Shown: positions 1 through 9,707, numbered from the stretch's first letter. The stretch: DNA of 64,000 nt from Haloactinospora alba (GCF_006717075.1 NZ_VFQC01000001.1:2775501-2839500); one strand, 5' to 3'. Notes: a model not told the origin generated them from the sequence alone. Made by a program: numbers and translations.

Positions 1-1348
1 GGAGCCCCGGATCGTGCGCGGCAGCGACCCCGCGGCCGTTCCGGAACTGCTCGCGGCGATCGGCGACCCGCGCCGCCGGCTGGCCGTCGTGGTCAGCGGC
101 ACCCCCGCCGACATGACCGTCGCCGGATGGCGCGACACGATGGCCGGTGCGCTCAGCCGCTCGACCGGCATGTGCGCGGGTTTCGTATTGGACCGGGCCG
201 CGCAGGCGCAGGTGGACGCGGCGCTGCCGCACGGTTTCGACGTCCCGCGCGGCGGCGTGCGCACCTTCCTTCCCGGAGTGGAGCTCCGGAAGAGCTCCGA
301 CCAGCTGCGCCACCCCAGGATGAGCGCGCACACCCTGGACGACGCCCGCGAGGGCGGCCGGGTGCGTTCCTGGGTCGGGTTGGCGCTGTCCCGCTCCGTC
401 CGGCACAACGCGGTGGACTCCCCCCTCCCACCGGAGCTGCGGGACGTTGACACCCTCCTCAACGAGGAGGAGATCGACGCGTTCGTCCACGGGGACACTC
501 CCGGCTCCGCCGCGCGTCCCGCCCCGGTGACCCCGCCCGCCGCCGACCCGCAGACCGCGGAGACGATCGAGCTGCTGCGGCAGAGCCTCGCCGACCGGAC
601 CGTGGAGTCCCGACGCCTCAACGCCGAGGCGAAACGCCTGAGCACCCACAACGCGGAACAGGCCACCGAGCGGGAGCGGCTGGCCGCCGAGCTCTCCGAG
701 GTGACCGGGGAGCTCGACACGGCACGCGAGGAGCTGCACGCGCTTCGGCACGAACTCTCCTGGCTGCGGTCCCGCCTCCAGGAGGAGGGGATGTACCGGC
801 TGGCGCGGGAAACACCCCCGCCCGAGGGCGCGCTGCGACCGCCGCGGACGGTGGAGGAGCTCCTGGAACGCATCACCGACGGTTCCGGCTTCCCGCACCT
901 GTTCTTCACCATCACCGACCACGACACGGTCCGCGAGCTCACCGGGCACCGCAAGGAGAACCTGTGGGTGGCCCGCGCGTGGGAGGCTCTGCTGGCGCTG
1001 GACGACTACGCGCGCTACCAGCTGGACCATCCCGGCAACGGCCTCAGCCTGCACGACTACCTGCGGGAACCACCGGACGGCTACCGGGCCGTTCCGGTGC
1101 GACGGTTCGCCTCCCGGGAGAGCGACCACGTCCGCACCCGGGACAAGCTCAGCGGGAAGCGGGTGTTCCCCGTTCCCCGCGAGGTCGACCCCAGCGGCGA
1201 GGTCCCCATGTTCGCCCACATCAAGCTGGACACCGAGTACGGCGTCTGCCCCCGGCTGTACTTCTACCCGCACCTGGGGCCGCGCACCACCAACCGCGTC
1301 TACGTCGGCTACCTCGGACGGCACCTGCCCGTACAGCGCACCAACTGA
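1..1348 (+). CDS. Coiled-coil protein of unknown function, 5' truncated by window edge
   Basis: The reading frame is open to the first bases of the window, so the true start lies upstream; a GTG at 14 is only an internal candidate. About 445 residues are visible. The first 150 look globular and include an SxGTPADM-like stretch. A Pro/Ala linker at about 160–180 leads into a heptad-like, Glu/Arg/Leu-rich segment at about 185–265 that should form a coiled coil. The C-terminal 170 residues are a compact, aromatic-rich domain ending with a Tyr-rich stretch (positions 1255–1310). I recognise no enzyme motif. The domain plan resembles uncharacterised actinobacterial proteins, but I cannot name the family. 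The downstream gene starts 85 bases later, so an operon is possible. Confidence 0.7.
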   Translation, partial: EPRIVRGSDPAAVPELLAAIGDPRRRLAVVVSGTPADMTVAGWRDTMAGALSRSTGMCAGFVLDRAAQAQVDAALPHGFDVPRGGVRTFLPGVELRKSSDQLRHPRMSAHTLDDAREGGRVRSWVGLALSRSVRHNAVDSPLPPELRDVDTLLNEEEIDAFVHGDTPGSAARPAPVTPPAADPQTAETIELLRQSLADRTVESRRLNAEAKRLSTHNAEQATERERLAAELSEVTGELDTAREELHALRHELSWLRSRLQEEGMYRLARETPPPEGALRPPRTVEELLERITDGSGFPHLFFTITDHDTVRELTGHRKENLWVARAWEALLALDDYARYQLDHPGNGLSLHDYLREPPDGYRAVPVRRFASRESDHVRTRDKLSGKRVFPVPREVDPSGEVPMFAHIKLDTEYGVCPRLYFYPHLGPRTTNRVYVGYLGRHLPVQRTN

Positions 1349-1433
1349 CCGCGGCGGCGAGTCCCCGGACCGCGCGGCAGCGGAGGAACGAGCGGCCGCT
1401 CCCGCCCCCGCCGAGCGCCTATCCTGGAAGCCG

Positions 1434-2363
1434 ATGGACACGGACACTCCGGCTCCCGCCGAGCCCGGCACGGTTCTGGAGCACCACTCGTGGCAGGAGC
1501 GGGAAGCCCACCACCACGAACGCGTGGACGCCCTGCTCGCCGGGCACCTGCACCGGCGCGAACGCGGCATCGCCCACCCGGTCGAGGACTTCCTGTTCAC
1601 CTACTACAGCCACAAACCCGCCCACCTGCGCCGCTGGCACCCCGGCCCGGGGGTGGTCCTGCTCGGCGACACCGCGCAGCAGCGCTTCCCCGGGCGCTGG
1701 TACACCACGACCACGGTCGACGACCCCGCGACCGGTGAACCCGCGACCGGTGCCACCCTGGACGTCGACGCGTTCCTCGCCGCCCGCGGCTCCACCGTGG
1801 ACTTCGTCGTCTCCCTCCTGGACGCGGTCGCCTCCCGTCCGCCCCACCTGGGGTGTTTCGGACTGCACGAGTGGGCGATGGTCTACAGGCTCGACCCGGA
1901 GCAGCTCCGGCACTCCCACGTCCCCCTCCGGCTCGGCTCGCAGGGCACCGACCAGGTCGTGGAGTCGCACCGGATCCGCTGCTCGCACTACGACGCGTTC
2001 CGGTTCTTCACCCCCGAAGCGCGCCCCCGCAACCAGCTCCAGCCGACCCGCCAGCGCCAGGCCGAACTCGACCAGCCCGGGTGCCTGCACGCCACCATGG
2101 ACCTGTACAAGTGGGCCTACAAGCTCACCCCCGCGGTTCCCAGCGAGCTCGTCACCGACTGCTTCGAGCTCGCGCGCGACGTCCGCGAACTGGACATGCG
2201 CGCCTCGCCCTACGACCTCAGCTCCTACGGCTACACCCCCGTCCGGATCGAGACCGCCCAGGGCAAGTCCGAGTACGTCGCGGCCCAGCGCGCCTTCGCC
2301 GAACGCGGCCAGCGCCTGCGCCAACGACTGCGTGAGGTGTGCGCGCACCTGGCCCCCGCCTGA
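1434..2363 (+). CDS. 3-methyladenine DNA glycosylase-like conserved actinobacterial protein
   Basis: This 309-residue protein matches, from memory, a conserved actinobacterial family usually annotated as 3-methyladenine DNA glycosylase. The signature is an N-terminal HPVEDFLFTYYS segment followed by a RRWHPGPGVVLLGD segment, and a C-terminal region rich in Tyr, Asp and Leu (DLYKWAYKL, SPYDLSSYGYTPVRIET). No helix-hairpin-helix motif of the AlkA type is visible, so the catalytic role rests on family annotation only. The ATG at 1434 lies 8 bases after TATCCT (1420–1425), which would suit a leaderless transcript; there is no strong ribosome binding site. The next gene begins 56 bases downstream on the same strand. 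Confidence 0.7.
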   Translation: MDTDTPAPAEPGTVLEHHSWQEREAHHHERVDALLAGHLHRRERGIAHPVEDFLFTYYSHKPAHLRRWHPGPGVVLLGDTAQQRFPGRWYTTTTVDDPATGEPATGATLDVDAFLAARGSTVDFVVSLLDAVASRPPHLGCFGLHEWAMVYRLDPEQLRHSHVPLRLGSQGTDQVVESHRIRCSHYDAFRFFTPEARPRNQLQPTRQRQAELDQPGCLHATMDLYKWAYKLTPAVPSELVTDCFELARDVRELDMRASPYDLSSYGYTPVRIETAQGKSEYVAAQRAFAERGQRLRQRLREVCAHLAPA

Positions 2364-2419
2364 CGGACGCGGCCCGGCCGCCCCGCTGGCAGCGCGTGCC
2401 ACGGTGGTACGTTGCCATA

Positions 2420-4753
2420 GTGATTTCCCCCACAACGACCACTTCCTCCCGGAACCCCCTCTGGAACCGCTGGCTCTCCCGCGCCGGACTGGCGGCCGTC
2501 CTGCTGGTCGCCGGCCTCTCCGCCTCGAGCACCGCCCCTCCCGAACCGCGGGGCGCCGACGCGGCGCCGGAGGAGTTCAGCGCCGAACGCGCGATGGGCC
2601 ACATCGAGGAGATCGCGCAGGGGCCCCGGCCGGTCGGCTCGCCCGCCCACGCCGAGACCCGCGACCACCTGGTGGACCAGCTCGACACGTGGGGCTGGGA
2701 CACCGAGGTGCACGAGAGCGTCGGCCTGGCCAGCCACGCCGACGACACCCGGCACATGGCGGCCGTCGACAACATCACCGCCACCCTGCCCGGCAGCGAC
2801 CCCACCGGAACGGTGGTCCTCGCCGCCCACTACGACTCGGTATCGGGATCGCCGGGCGCCGCCGACGACGGCATCGGCGTGGGCACCATCCTCGAGGTGG
2901 CCCGCGCGCTGCGCGCCGACGGCGCCGGCCAGCCCCGCAACGACGTCATGGTGCTCATCACGGACGCCGAGGAGAAGGGGCTTCTGGGGGCGGAGGCGTT
3001 CGTGCGGGAACGCGCGCAGGAGATCGAGCCCGCCGCGGTCCTCAACCACGAGGCGCGCGGCGCCAGCGGCGCCCCGGCGACGTTCAGAATGAGCTCCTCC
3101 GACGCCACCCTGCTGGAGGTGCTGTCCCAGGCGCCGGGTGTCTCCGCCGACTCCGCGGCCGAAGCGGTGTTCGACGCGCTCCCCAACGACACCGACGCCA
3201 CCAACTTCTTCGGTTCCGGGCTGCACGGCTACGACACCGCGATCACCGGCGGCGGCGCCTTCTACCACAGCCCGCTCGACAGCACGCAACACCTCAGCCG
3301 GGCCTCGCTGCAGCAGATGGGCCGGTCCAGCCTGGCCATGGCGCGCGACCTCGCCACCACGGACCTGGCCACCCTGGAGGAGGGCGAGGATCAGCTCATC
3401 ACCACACCGCCGGGCGGCCCGGTCCTGCTTCCCGCGGCGGCGGAGACCCCGCTGGCGTTCGGGCTGCTCGCCCTGGCGGGAGCGCTGGTCGCGGTGCGGT
3501 GGCGCCGCCGGGAACTGACCGCCGGACGCACGGCGCTGTCGGCCGTGGCGGCGCTGCTCGCGCTGGCGGCCGCCGCGGGGACGGCGCTGGCGGTGTGGCA
3601 GGTGGCACTGCTCGTCGACCCTGGTCAGGCCTCGGCTGTCGTGGGCGCCCCCTACAACCCCGGGTTCTACCAGGCGGCGATGCTGGTGGCGGGGGTGTCC
3701 GTCGTGCTGGGCACCCACGCGCTGCTGCGTCGTCGGCTCGGCGGCCCGGCGCTCGCCGCCGGGGCGGTGTGCACCGCGGCGGTGGCGGGCCTCACCGGGG
3801 TGCTCCTGCTGCCGGGAGCCGCGACGATGCTGGTGCTCCCGGTCCTGCCGGCGGCGACCGGCGCTCTCGCCGCGGCGCTGCTGCCCCGGCGCTGGACCAC
3901 GGCACGCACTCTCCTGCCCGTGTTCGCGCTGGCGCCCACCGCACTCCTCGCCGGACCGCTCGTCTCCTCGACCTTCGAGGTCGGCCTGCCGATGGGCGGG
4001 CCGTTCGCCACGCTGCTCACCGCCCTGTTCGCGCTGCTCGCGCTTCCGGTCGTGGAGGACGCCTGGCCCGCCGCCGCCCCGCGCCGTCCCGGTGTGGCCA
4101 GGGCAGGGGTGGCGGCGCTGGCGCTGGCACTGGTGGCCGCTCTCACCGGTGCGGGCCTGTTCACCAACCGCGAGGGCGCCACCCCCGCCCGCCAGGAACA
4201 GCTCACCTACGCGTTCGACGCCGACGCCGGCGAGGCCTACTGGGCCGGCGCGCCCAAGACGGAGTGGAGCGAATCGCTGCTCACCGAGGACCCGAAACCG
4301 CTCGACTCGGTTCTCCCCGTTTCGGACGGCGAACCGCTCGCGCACGGGCCGGCGCCGACCCTGGACACCGCGCCACCGCGGGTGGAGGTCCGCGACGACA
4401 CGAACGGCGAGAGCGGCCGCGAGGTCACGCTGCGGGTGTCCTCACCCCGCGAGGCCCCCACGCTCGGGCTGTGGGTGACCGACGGGAACGCCACGGTGCG
4501 TTCCGCGGAGGTCGCCGGGCGCTCCGTTCCGGTGACCAGGACGAACGAGCAGCGCTTCGGGTTCGTGTTCCACGGCGCCGCCCCGGAGGGGGTGACGGTG
4601 CGGCTCACCCTCGACCAGGGCGCCGGCGACACCGCCACCGTCCGGGTGGCCGACCGCACCAACGACCTCACCGGGATCGAGGGCCTCGCCCCGCCGCAGG
4701 ACCGGGAACTCGTGCGTCCGGCCCTGTGGGTGACGCGCGCCCAGGACCTGTGA
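2420..4753 (+). CDS. Membrane-anchored M28 family metallopeptidase
   Basis: This 777-residue protein has an N-terminal membrane segment (about residues 12–32) and then an extracytoplasmic M28 zinc peptidase domain at about 40–300. The expected two-zinc ligands are visible: His/Asp in AAHYDSV, Asp in AADDGIG, a Glu pair in TDAEEKG and the final His in FYHSPLDS. From about 330 to 590 there are roughly seven hydrophobic membrane segments, followed by a C-terminal soluble domain with several β-rich stretches. This plan (M28 domain, multi-pass membrane domain, lumenal tail) is that of the Pff1/FXNA-like branch. I chose the GTG at 2420, because the longer frame back to 2339 overlaps the preceding gene and lacks a signal-like start. 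A 42-bp palindrome follows. Confidence 0.85.
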   Translation: MISPTTTTSSRNPLWNRWLSRAGLAAVLLVAGLSASSTAPPEPRGADAAPEEFSAERAMGHIEEIAQGPRPVGSPAHAETRDHLVDQLDTWGWDTEVHESVGLASHADDTRHMAAVDNITATLPGSDPTGTVVLAAHYDSVSGSPGAADDGIGVGTILEVARALRADGAGQPRNDVMVLITDAEEKGLLGAEAFVRERAQEIEPAAVLNHEARGASGAPATFRMSSSDATLLEVLSQAPGVSADSAAEAVFDALPNDTDATNFFGSGLHGYDTAITGGGAFYHSPLDSTQHLSRASLQQMGRSSLAMARDLATTDLATLEEGEDQLITTPPGGPVLLPAAAETPLAFGLLALAGALVAVRWRRRELTAGRTALSAVAALLALAAAAGTALAVWQVALLVDPGQASAVVGAPYNPGFYQAAMLVAGVSVVLGTHALLRRRLGGPALAAGAVCTAAVAGLTGVLLLPGAATMLVLPVLPAATGALAAALLPRRWTTARTLLPVFALAPTALLAGPLVSSTFEVGLPMGGPFATLLTALFALLALPVVEDAWPAAAPRRPGVARAGVAALALALVAALTGAGLFTNREGATPARQEQLTYAFDADAGEAYWAGAPKTEWSESLLTEDPKPLDSVLPVSDGEPLAHGPAPTLDTAPPRVEVRDDTNGESGREVTLRVSSPREAPTLGLWVTDGNATVRSAEVAGRSVPVTRTNEQRFGFVFHGAAPEGVTVRLTLDQGAGDTATVRVADRTNDLTGIEGLAPPQDRELVRPALWVTRAQDL

Positions 4754-4790
4754 CGAGGATCAACCTCCCGGGGCGCGGGACGCCCACCTG

Positions 4791-4832
4791 CGGCCCGCGC
4801 CCCGGCCTTCCGGAAGGCCGGGGCGCGGGCCG
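4791..4832 (+). terminator. Perfect 42-bp palindrome, probable terminator
   Basis: Left arm 4791–4810 and right arm 4813–4832 are exact reverse complements, and the two central bases (CG) complete a perfect 42-base palindrome. It starts 37 bases after the M28 peptidase stop and is followed by TTTT at 4841–4844. It is best read as the terminator of that gene. Its symmetry and lack of loop would also allow cruciform formation. Confidence 0.7.
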
Positions 4833-4904
4833 GACCGCCGTTTTACCCTCGAGGTCCGGCGGAGTTAACGTTCCGTTGCAGGCGACCGGGTGAAGAGAGG
4901 CAGA

Positions 4905-5693
4905 ATGACCGAACCGACGCTGCAGGGCATCGATTTCCACGCGTCGAACGCGGAGGACACGCAGGTACTGACCCGGGACGGCATGCCTCAGGTGCGCCAA
5001 CGGCCGATCCCGGAGTGGGAGGTGGAGGCGCGCAACCGGCTGGCGGCCGCGGTCGAACGGTTCAGCCAACCGCTGGCCGACCTGGTGGAGCGGGACGCCA
5101 ACGAGGGCGACACCCGCATGCTCGTCGCCGACTTCCTCAGCGACGGCCTCAACTACGGCAAGTACGACTCCCTCACCACCTCCTACCGCACCCGGGGCGA
5201 GTCCGTCGACTACGGCATCCTGCTGGACGGGGAGCTGTTCGCGTTCCTCGAGGTCAAGGCGTGCGGACAGTCCCTGGACGCGCGCAACCTCCGCCAGGTG
5301 AAGACCCACGCCGCGGCGGAGGGGCTCAGCTGGGTCGTCCTCACCAACGGGCGGCACTGGCAGGTGCACCACGTGGTCGACGCCGACAGCGGCACCACCG
5401 CCCTGGTGGTGGACGTGGACCTGTTCTCCGAGGGGTCCGAGGAAGCCAACGTGGACGCCCTCTTCCACCTGTGCCGGGAGGCGGTGCAGGACGGGCGGTT
5501 GGACAACCTGCGGGCCTGGCGCGAGGCTCTGGCGGCCGAACCCCTGGCCCGGTTGCTGCGCAGTCGGGCCGTCGTGGACACCATCTGCGCGGAGATCCGC
5601 CGGGACACCGGGCACACCGGGCACGTCGGCGACACCGAGGACGTGCTGCACGCGTTGCGGAAAAGCGTCCTCGCCCGCGGGCTCGGCGGGTGA
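4905..5693 (+). CDS. Stand-alone HsdR N-terminal-type nuclease domain protein
   Basis: This 262-residue protein resembles the N-terminal endonuclease domain of type I restriction HsdR subunits (HSDR_N), but carries no helicase. The PD-(D/E)XK core is visible: an Asp in ESVDYGILLDG followed by the E-x-K motif in FAFLEVKACGQ, then NLRQVKTHAA and a WVVLTNGRHWQV strand. These elements lie at about residues 95–160. A variable helical region follows. The ATG at 4905 is preferred over the GTG at 4890, because AGAGAGG (4894–4900) is correctly spaced before it. No hsdM or hsdS is present. The SWIM/SNF2 cassette begins 87 bases downstream, so a functional link is possible but unproven. Confidence 0.8.
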   Translation: MTEPTLQGIDFHASNAEDTQVLTRDGMPQVRQRPIPEWEVEARNRLAAAVERFSQPLADLVERDANEGDTRMLVADFLSDGLNYGKYDSLTTSYRTRGESVDYGILLDGELFAFLEVKACGQSLDARNLRQVKTHAAAEGLSWVVLTNGRHWQVHHVVDADSGTTALVVDVDLFSEGSEEANVDALFHLCREAVQDGRLDNLRAWREALAAEPLARLLRSRAVVDTICAEIRRDTGHTGHVGDTEDVLHALRKSVLARGLGG

Positions 5694-5780
5694 ACCGTCC
5701 CGCGGGCGTTCCGGAACTGCTCGCGGCCGCCGCGCCGTATCCCGGTCGCCACCCCGCGCACGCGGCGTTAGAGTCTCCCC

Positions 5781-6488
5781 ATGGCAGCACACGCGTTCAG
5801 TATTGACGACATCCGCGCGGCGGCGCCGACCGACGCGTTCGACCGGGGGAACAAGCACCACGACGACGGCCGGGTGCGGCGGCTCCGGGCCGACCCGGGG
5901 CGGGTCTCCGCTCTCGTCGAGGACGGTGAGGATCACGCGGTGCGGTTGCGGTGGGAGACGGACACGCCCAGTGGCGCGTGCAGCTGCTCGGCGGGGGCGG
6001 GCTGGTGTGACCACGCCGTCGCGCTGGCGCTCGCCTGGCTCGACGGGTCGGACGGCGACGCGCGGACCTCCGCGGCCGCCGAGACACCCGAGTCCCCTGA
6101 CCTCACCGGGTTCCTCAACAGCGAGGACCCGACGTGGCTCGCCGAACAGCTGGCACGCGTCGCCGGTGAGGACCCCGTCGTGTGGGTGCGGCTGGCGGCC
6201 GCGTCCGGGTCCGAGGCCGCCGTTCCGGCGGCACGCGACCTCCTCGACGAGGCCGTCCTGGGCTACCGCCCCGGACTACCGGACGGGACCCCGGCCGGCG
6301 GCGAGGCCCGTCTCGAGCGCGCCATCGGCCTCCTGGACGAGTTGTTGGACTACGGTTTCGCCGACCGGGTGGGCGAGCTCGCCACCGACGCGGCCGCGCT
6401 CCACGCGCGCAGGTACCCCGACGCCAGCGGGGACCACGCCGAGCGGTTGCGCAAGCTCGCCGCCACCGCCGAGGAACTGGACCAGTAA
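5781..6488 (+). CDS. SWIM zinc finger protein
   Basis: This 235-residue protein has a SWIM zinc finger near residues 65–80. The four ligands read C-x-C (CSC), then a Cys and His seven bases of peptide later in GWCDHAVALALAWL, fitting the CxCxnCxH pattern. SWIM fingers bind DNA or protein. The rest is helical, with a Leu/Glu-rich C-terminal half suggesting a helical scaffold. The ATG at 5781 follows TAGAGT (5769–5774) by 6 bases, so the mRNA may be leaderless. It lies 82 bases before the SNF2 gene, and a second SWIM protein follows that gene, so the three form one cassette. Confidence 0.8.
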   Translation: MAAHAFSIDDIRAAAPTDAFDRGNKHHDDGRVRRLRADPGRVSALVEDGEDHAVRLRWETDTPSGACSCSAGAGWCDHAVALALAWLDGSDGDARTSAAAETPESPDLTGFLNSEDPTWLAEQLARVAGEDPVVWVRLAAASGSEAAVPAARDLLDEAVLGYRPGLPDGTPAGGEARLERAIGLLDELLDYGFADRVGELATDAAALHARRYPDASGDHAERLRKLAATAEELDQ

Positions 6489-6570
6489 CCCGGTCGGCGG
6501 GGCCCGACGGGCCGCTCCGACTTTCCGCGATCGCACGACTCACCCGGTCACCAGCGGGATACTGGGAGGC

Positions 6571-9500
6571 GTGCGGATCTTCGAGGGTTTCTGGGATGGT
6601 TACGGGCTCGCGGTGTGGGCCATGGACTCCGGCGGAGCGGCACGCACCACCTCGCGCAAACGCGTTCGCTCCCACCCGTACGCGGCACAGCACACGGCGT
6701 TGCGTCGTGACCTCGGTTCCGCCGCGGAAACCGGCCGGCGGCCCCTCGGCGACGCTCCCGGCACACCCGTCCTCGGGCACGCCCACGTGTGGTTGCCTTC
6801 CGTCCCGCGCCACCCGCTGCCGCCCGCCGAGCTTCCCCCGTTGGAGGACGCCCCCACCTCCGGCAGGGTCGAGCTGCGCCAGTGGAGCGTCCCCATCCTG
6901 TCCCTGGCCTCGGGGGACGCGTTACGGGTGTTGCGGGAGCTGGGGGCCGACACCGGTGACGTCGCCGCCGGCGCCTCACTACGCCACCTCGCCGCCGTCG
7001 CCGAGGTGGCCGAGCGGCTGGTGGAGACCCGCCGGGTCATTCCGCAGCTCGTCACGGACGACGCGGTGGACCCCCCGCAGGGGAGCGCCCAGTGGCGCCC
7101 CGTCCTGGACCGGGGAACCAACGCGTGGCTGCGTGAGGCGGCACGCGCCCTCCCTCCGGTCGCCCGCGCCCACCACCCGGTCGACGCCTCGGCCGCGGAA
7201 ACCGGGCAGGCGGTGATGGGTGACCTGGTGACCCTGCTGTGCGTGTTCACCGACCACATCGCACGGTCCCGTACCCGCGGTGCCCTGCCCGCTCCGGCGG
7301 GAACCGCGCCGAGACTCCGTGAACAGTGGCTGCACGCACTCACCAGCGACGACGGGGACTGCGGTCTCCGTCCGGCGCAGCAGGGAACCGCCGCCTCCCT
7401 CCAGGAGACGCTGCGGGAGTGGTTCACCGCGACCCACCAGGAGAGCGGCGACCTCAGGGTGGTGTTCCGGTTGGTGGACCCGGACGCCGCGCGTGAGGAC
7501 CCCGATGCTCCCGAGCGCGCTGACGCGGACGCGTGGCTCGTGGAGTTCTGGGCGCAGTCCACCGCGGAGCCGTCCCTCATGGTGCGGTTGGGCGACGTGT
7601 GGCACGGCGGTTCCACCGACTGGCTTCCCGCCACCGCCGAAACGTCGGTGCTGCGGGCGCTCGGGCGGGCCCGCCGGTGTTACCCGCGGCTGGGGGACGC
7701 GCTCCGCAGCCCCACCCCCACCCATCTGGAGATCGACGTCAACGACGCGCACACCTTCCTCACCACCCACGCGCGCGCCCTGGACGAGGCCGGTTTCGGG
7801 GTGCTGCTGCCGAAATGGGCCGGCAGGAGGAAGGTGGGGTTGCGGTTCAACGCCTCGAGCCGCTCCGCTCCCGCCTCCCCCTCCTCCGGGTTGGGCGGTG
7901 CCGTGGTCGACTTCGACTTCCGCGCCACCATCGACGACCAGGAGCTCGGCCGGGGCGAACTGGCCGAGCTGGCCCGGCTGAAACAGCCGCTGGTGAAACT
8001 GCGCGGCGAGTGGACCCAGCTGGACCCGGCGAAACTGCAGGCGGCGGCGGACTTCCTCGCCGGCGGCAACGGCGGTACGGTCGACGCCCGCGACGCGCTG
8101 CGCATGGCCGTGTCCCCGGAGGTGGACACCGGAACGGAGACACTGCCGCTGACCGGTGTGGACGCCGACGGCGAGCTGGGGGCGTTGCTGGAGGGAACCG
8201 CCGCGCGCACCGTCTCCCCGATGGGCCGGCCGGCGGGGTTCACCGCCGAGCTGCGGCCGTACCAGCAACGCGGCGCGGCGTGGCTGCGGTTCCTGGAGCA
8301 GTTCGGACTGGGGTCGGTCCTCGCCGACGACATGGGGCTGGGCAAGACCGTGCAACTGTTGGCGCTGCTGGCGGCCGAGCGGGAGGACGGCGCCGCACCC
8401 GCCCCCACGCTGCTCGTCTGCCCCGTCTCGCTGCTGGGCAACTGGCAACGGGAGATCTCCCGGTTCGTCCCGGCGCTGCGGGTGCACCTCCACCACGGCC
8501 AGAACCGGCCGCGCGGCGCGGAGGTCACCGATGCGGCCTCCGCCGCGGACGTGGTACTGACCTCCTACGGGCTGGCCACGCGTGACGTGGAGGAACTGTC
8601 CGCCGTGGGCTGGCGGCGCGTGGTCTGCGACGAGGCCCAAGCGATCAAGAACCCCCACGCGCGTCAGGCGCGGGCGATCCGGTCCATCCCCGCACCGTCC
8701 CGGATCGCGCTGACCGGAACTCCGGTGGAGAACCATCTGGGGGAGCTCTGGTCGGTCATGGAGTTCACCAACCCGGGACTGCTGGGGCCGCAGAAGACGT
8801 TCCGGCACAACATCGCGGCGGCGGTGGAGTCCGCGGCCGCCAGCGGACACACGTCCGAGGCGGCGGAGGAAGCCACACAGCGGCTGCACCGGGTGACCCG
8901 CCCGTTCGTCCTGCGCCGGTTGAAGACCGACGACAGCATCGTCGACGAGCTCCCGGACAAGCAGGAGATGAAGGCGTGGTGCGGCCTCACGCGGGAGCAG
9001 GCGTCGCTGTACCAGGCGACGGTCGACGACATGACCAAGCTCGTCGACGAGGCTTCCGGCATCCAGCGCAGGGGTCTGGTGCTGGCGACGATGACCAAGC
9101 TCAAACAGATCTGCAACCATCCCGCCCACCTGCTCGGTGACGGGTCGCGGCTCGACGGCCGCTCGCGGAAACTGGAGATGCTGTGTGAACTCCTCTCCGG
9201 GATGGTCGCGGAGGGGGACAAGGCGCTGTGCTTCACCCAGTACACCGACTTCGGTGACCGGCTGGCGCCCTACCTCACCGCCCGGTTGGGGGTGGAGGTG
9301 CTGTGGTTGCACGGCCAGACGCCGCGGTCCGCGCGCGAGGACATGGTGCGGCGGTTCCACGAGAGCGGGAGGCCGATGGTGTTCCTGCTGTCGTTGAAGG
9401 CCGGCGGCACCGGGCTGAACCTGACCGCGGCGAACCAGGTGATCCACGTCGACCGGTGGTGGAACCCCGCGGTGGAGGACCAGGCCACCGACCGGGCGTT

Positions 9501-9702
9501 CCGCATCGGCCAGCAGCGCAACGTCCAGGTACGCAAGATGATCTGCGCGGGAACGCTGGAGGAGCGCGTCGACGCGATGATCGAGGGCAAGCGGAACCTG
9601 GCCGAGGCCGTCGTCGGCAGCGGTGAGGAGTGGCTCGGTGAGCTCTCCACCGACGAGCTGCGCGACGTGATCCGGCTGGCACCCGAGGCCGTGGAGGGGT
9701 GA
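6571..9702 (+). CDS. SNF2-family DEAD/DEAH helicase
   Basis: This 1043-residue protein is a SNF2 ATPase, which translocates on double-stranded DNA to remodel protein–DNA complexes. The N-terminal half has a SNF2-associated domain (DUF3670-like, with the KQPLVKLRGEWTQLD segment near residue 480). The ATPase core starts near 550: motif I DDMGLGKT, motif II CDEAQAIKNP, motif III ALTGTPVENHLGELWS, motif V KAGGTGLNLTAANQVIH and motif VI DRAFRIGQQRNVQV. All look intact. The GTG at 6571 is chosen; GGGAGG sits almost directly before it, an unusually short spacing, so a leaderless start after GATACT is also possible. The stop overlaps a GTG, and the next gene starts at 9708. Confidence 0.93.
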   Translation: MRIFEGFWDGYGLAVWAMDSGGAARTTSRKRVRSHPYAAQHTALRRDLGSAAETGRRPLGDAPGTPVLGHAHVWLPSVPRHPLPPAELPPLEDAPTSGRVELRQWSVPILSLASGDALRVLRELGADTGDVAAGASLRHLAAVAEVAERLVETRRVIPQLVTDDAVDPPQGSAQWRPVLDRGTNAWLREAARALPPVARAHHPVDASAAETGQAVMGDLVTLLCVFTDHIARSRTRGALPAPAGTAPRLREQWLHALTSDDGDCGLRPAQQGTAASLQETLREWFTATHQESGDLRVVFRLVDPDAAREDPDAPERADADAWLVEFWAQSTAEPSLMVRLGDVWHGGSTDWLPATAETSVLRALGRARRCYPRLGDALRSPTPTHLEIDVNDAHTFLTTHARALDEAGFGVLLPKWAGRRKVGLRFNASSRSAPASPSSGLGGAVVDFDFRATIDDQELGRGELAELARLKQPLVKLRGEWTQLDPAKLQAAADFLAGGNGGTVDARDALRMAVSPEVDTGTETLPLTGVDADGELGALLEGTAARTVSPMGRPAGFTAELRPYQQRGAAWLRFLEQFGLGSVLADDMGLGKTVQLLALLAAEREDGAAPAPTLLVCPVSLLGNWQREISRFVPALRVHLHHGQNRPRGAEVTDAASAADVVLTSYGLATRDVEELSAVGWRRVVCDEAQAIKNPHARQARAIRSIPAPSRIALTGTPVENHLGELWSVMEFTNPGLLGPQKTFRHNIAAAVESAAASGHTSEAAEEATQRLHRVTRPFVLRRLKTDDSIVDELPDKQEMKAWCGLTREQASLYQATVDDMTKLVDEASGIQRRGLVLATMTKLKQICNHPAHLLGDGSRLDGRSRKLEMLCELLSGMVAEGDKALCFTQYTDFGDRLAPYLTARLGVEVLWLHGQTPRSAREDMVRRFHESGRPMVFLLSLKAGGTGLNLTAANQVIHVDRWWNPAVEDQATDRAFRIGQQRNVQVRKMICAGTLEERVDAMIEGKRNLAEAVVGSGEEWLGELSTDELRDVIRLAPEAVEG

Positions 9703-9707
9703 GTGGT

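Noticed and set aside
964-4893. A 1309-codon open frame overlapping three genes on the same strand
   Set aside because: Its product is Arg/Pro/Gly-rich low complexity, as expected from an alternative frame of GC-rich DNA, and it crosses the real genes and a terminator palindrome.
39-5728. 21-base identical string near 40 and near 5708 (CGTTCCGGAACTGCTCGCGG)
   Set aside because: Both sites lie in different contexts with no flanking similarity. Short shared strings are expected in GC-rich DNA with a central palindrome (TTCCGGAA), so no mobile repeat is claimed.
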